This document shows positions 53,731 through 53,829 of a stretch of 53,829 nucleotides of DNA, in pieces. A program made the translations under genes and the position numbers. The DNA is from a virus. How positions within the stretch are numbered: the first letter of the stretch is position 1; every line of letters begins with the position of its first letter. Below the pieces are notes generated by a model, which was not told the DNA's origin, did no database searches, and saw nothing but the letters and a program-made list of their open reading frames with translations. The stretch is taken from positions 1 to 53,829 of the IMG/VR virus record IMGVR_UViG_3300046167_000114; one strand, given 5' to 3'.

Positions 53731-53829
53731 TTATATCTTTCCCATGTATTTCAGTAGGATTAGTAACGCAAAACCACAAATAAATAAAAGTATTAGACCT
53801 ATACCACCATAAATAAGTATATTCTCTAC
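53731..53829 (-). CDS. Membrane protein, 5' end cut by window edge
   Basis: 32 residues visible, an almost continuous hydrophobic helix (IGLILLFICGFALLILL) ending KYMGKI. The frame is open at the window end. If the end is joined to position 1, the frame continues 3 codons into an ATG (plus 7-9) and would start MYVVENILIYGG. Function unknown. Confidence 0.5.
   Translation of the reverse strand, partial: VENILIYGGIGLILLFICGFALLILLKYMGKI

Noticed and set aside
19066-53829. tRNA genes or phage RNA polymerase
   Set aside because: I found no cloverleaf with acceptor and T-loop pattern and no T7-type RNA polymerase motifs on either strand of the whole window. This is by eye, so a tRNA search would be decisive.

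Overview
The window looks like a nearly complete, about 54 kb genome of a marine short-tailed phage (podovirus) of the HMO-2011 type, the group first described from a SAR116 alphaproteobacterium. The best support is a family A DNA polymerase with a DnaJ-type zinc-finger segment between its exonuclease and polymerase domains, a feature known from HMO-2011. Other support is a separate primase and DnaB-like helicase, a T7-like endonuclease I, ThyX, a class II ribonucleotide reductase, and a portal/adaptor/stabilisation/internal-virion set typical of podoviruses. I recognise no phage RNA polymerase. The exact host cannot be read from the sequence; a marine alphaproteobacterium is the most likely.

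Layout. Positions 1-771 are non-coding and repeat-rich, with three copies of a perfect palindrome and an array of TATCC/GGATA motifs; this is probably the control or origin region. Positions 772-19060 are all on the + strand. First come many small, often ATGA-coupled early genes (GP88-like, a possible cysteine peptidase, a cytosine-methylase-like protein, HTH and membrane peptides). Then come a tyrosine integrase, primase, GIY-YIG-like protein, ThyX, helicase, DNA polymerase, a Cas4/RecB-like exonuclease, endonuclease I, DUF3310, MazG, B12-dependent RNR and glutaredoxin. A hairpin at 19066-19084 separates the two convergent blocks.

Positions 19090-53829 are all on the - strand and hold the virion and lysis genes. 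In transcription order these are small unknown proteins, a DUF1127 protein, TerS, TerL, portal, a 950-aa polyvalent protein, scaffold, major capsid protein, two collagen-like tail fibres each with a tail-assembly-chaperone-like partner and with a prolyl-4-hydroxylase-like enzyme between them, adaptor and stabilisation proteins, further fibres, a GH19 lysin with a 3-TM holin candidate, and internal virion proteins. If the molecule is circular, the two blocks diverge from the 1-771 region, and an ORF cut at the right edge gains an ATG across the junction.

At least eleven genes are broken by single-base indels: ORF94, thyX, helicase, polA (ten insertions), exonuclease, terL, portal, stabilisation protein, two fibre or repeat proteins, and one internal virion protein. 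In every case, undoing the indels gives a length divisible by three and restores family motifs. I treat them mainly as uncorrected sequencing errors and give full reconstructed spans. They cluster at 8.7-14.2 kb and 48.2-51.5 kb, which is itself worth checking.
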